Source: Paracoccaceae bacterium
GTDB lineage: Bacteria; Pseudomonadota; Alphaproteobacteria; Rhodobacterales; Rhodobacteraceae
Length of the DNA: 5,595 bases
Reading direction: 5' to 3'
Assembly (NCBI GenBank): GCA_026709725.1
Contig: JAPOSK010000559.1
Span: 1 to 5,595, forward strand
Of the stretch, positions 5,028 through 5,595 are shown piece after piece; position 1 is the stretch's first letter, and each line of letters begins with the position of its first letter. The notes beneath the pieces are model-generated. The model was not told where the DNA came from. It worked only from the letters and a program-made list of their open reading frames with translations, and searched no databases. Both the position numbers and the translations under genes were made by a program.

Positions 5028-5138
5028 CCACCTGTACCTGCGGTCGCCGTGCAGCGCCAGGGACGCTGGAAGACCACCCGCATGATCGGGCGGTATACCC
5101 GCAATGAGAGCGCAGAAGAGGCCCTGAGGTATTTGTGA
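5028..5138 (+). pseudogene. 3' remnant of a tyrosine recombinase (phage-type integrase)
   Basis: After an in-frame TGA at 5025-5027, the frame ending at the TGA at 5136-5138 reads VQRQGRWKTTRMIGRYTRNE and then SAEEALRYL. This is the C-terminal end of a tyrosine recombinase: the helix before the active site with its conserved RW (5064-5069), the catalytic tyrosine in the RYTR motif (codon 5094-5096), and the closing helix. Intact integrases have about 300-400 residues; only about the last 30 remain (from 5049), so the core-binding and most catalytic residues are gone. Homology may begin slightly earlier, around 5021, in another frame (DMTT), which would mean a second lesion. The remnant cannot be active. 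It marks the edge of a former integrated element and lies 10 bases before the next gene. Confidence 0.75.
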
Positions 5139-5148
5139 GGGGAGGACC

Positions 5149-5595
5149 ATGCCCGAGTCGGCAGCAGAGATGGCACGACAGTATGGCCTTGATGGCAAGA
5201 CCTTCCGTCGGGCCTTGCGGGCCGAGGGCGTCCCGTGGCATCGACTGGGTGACCGCTGGGATCCACCCGAGGGCAGTTCCGAATATCAGGAGATGCTGCG
5301 GGTGGCTGAGAGACTTGCCGGAGACAGGTCGAGAAGGACCGCTGTGCGTGTGAAAACCCCGATGCAACAGATCAACCGAACGCAGTATGAGGAAAACATC
5401 CGGATATTCAAGAAGCGCATTGGTGATGACCAATGCCCCATCTGGCCCAGTGAAGCGGCGATACCATCGGGATCAGTTCCGGATCGATTCCTCCACTACT
5501 GGTCGCCTGCGGCGGGCGGGATGTTCCGCACCCGATATGACATGACATACCCCGGATCTCCATTGGAGAGACTGGATAATGAGACCCGTAAGCGT
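5149..5595 (+). CDS. Hypothetical protein with N-terminal helix-turn-helix-like segment (runs off the right edge)
   Basis: An ATG at 5149 opens a frame of 149 codons that is still open at the window end. A purine-rich GAGGGGAGG lies just upstream and serves as the ribosome binding site. Residues 4-30 (SAAEMARQYGLDGKTFRRAL, then RAEGVPW) have the spacing of a helix-turn-helix, like small DNA-binding domains at the front of many mobile-element proteins. A Trp/Asp/Pro turn (DRWDPPEG, 35-42) and an amphipathic helix (SEYQEMLRVAERLAG, 44-58) follow. A basic linker and a second domain begin near residue 78 with QYEENIRIFKKRIGDDQCPI. The IGDDQCPI stretch recalls the first knuckle of some zinc-binding nucleases, but the expected second cysteine is absent, so no nuclease is claimed. 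It lies directly downstream of the integrase remnant in the same direction. The family is not recognised. Confidence 0.75.
   Translation, partial: MPESAAEMARQYGLDGKTFRRALRAEGVPWHRLGDRWDPPEGSSEYQEMLRVAERLAGDRSRRTAVRVKTPMQQINRTQYEENIRIFKKRIGDDQCPIWPSEAAIPSGSVPDRFLHYWSPAAGGMFRTRYDMTYPGSPLERLDNETRKR

Noticed and set aside
4642..5433. Minus-strand open frame of 263 codons
   Set aside because: It runs antisense through the integrase tail, the dyad and the start of the right-edge gene, has an unlikely composition and no ribosome binding site, so it is a shadow frame.

Overview
The window reads as a stretch of bacterial accessory DNA, probably from a fairly GC-rich proteobacterium. The serine recombinase and the helix-turn-helix gene at the right edge resemble alphaproteobacterial (Acetobacteraceae-type) mobile-element proteins, but that placement is an impression, not something the sequence proves. 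Mobile-element debris lies at both ends. A compact minus-strand operon of about 3.2 kb sits in the middle.

Left flank (1-1394). The first 267 bases are the 5' end of a minus-strand gene of unknown function, with a very good ribosome binding site and a perfect palindrome just upstream. About 350 bases without a recognisable gene follow. Next comes an array of six TGAGACTC repeats spaced at whole turns of the helix, which looks like a solo end of an IS21-type insertion sequence. The array abuts a minus-strand serine recombinase (resolvase/invertase) gene that keeps its catalytic domain but has lost the C-terminal DNA-binding part.

Central operon (1395-4602, all minus strand). In transcription order it holds an unrecognised 115-residue protein, a DUF4238 protein, a DarG macrodomain antitoxin and a DarT-type DNA ADP-ribosyltransferase toxin. 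Gaps are 43, 74 and 28 bases, so one transcript is likely. DarT attaches ADP-ribose to thymidine in single-stranded DNA, and DarG removes it and also restrains the toxin. DarTG pairs are known toxin-antitoxin systems that act against phages. Unusual points are the antitoxin-first order, a C-terminal QLDLF sequence in DarG that matches the sliding-clamp-binding consensus, a beta-rich extension on DarT, and the two extra genes upstream.

Right flank (4603-5595). A divergent intergenic region leads into a short plus-strand gene that seems broken by one frameshift, then a 48-base dyad, then the last ~30 codons of a tyrosine recombinase (phage integrase) including its catalytic tyrosine. A plus-strand gene with an N-terminal helix-turn-helix-like segment then runs off the right edge. 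The integrase remnant on one side and the recombinase/IS remnant on the other suggest that the darTG operon lies in an old, decayed integrated element.
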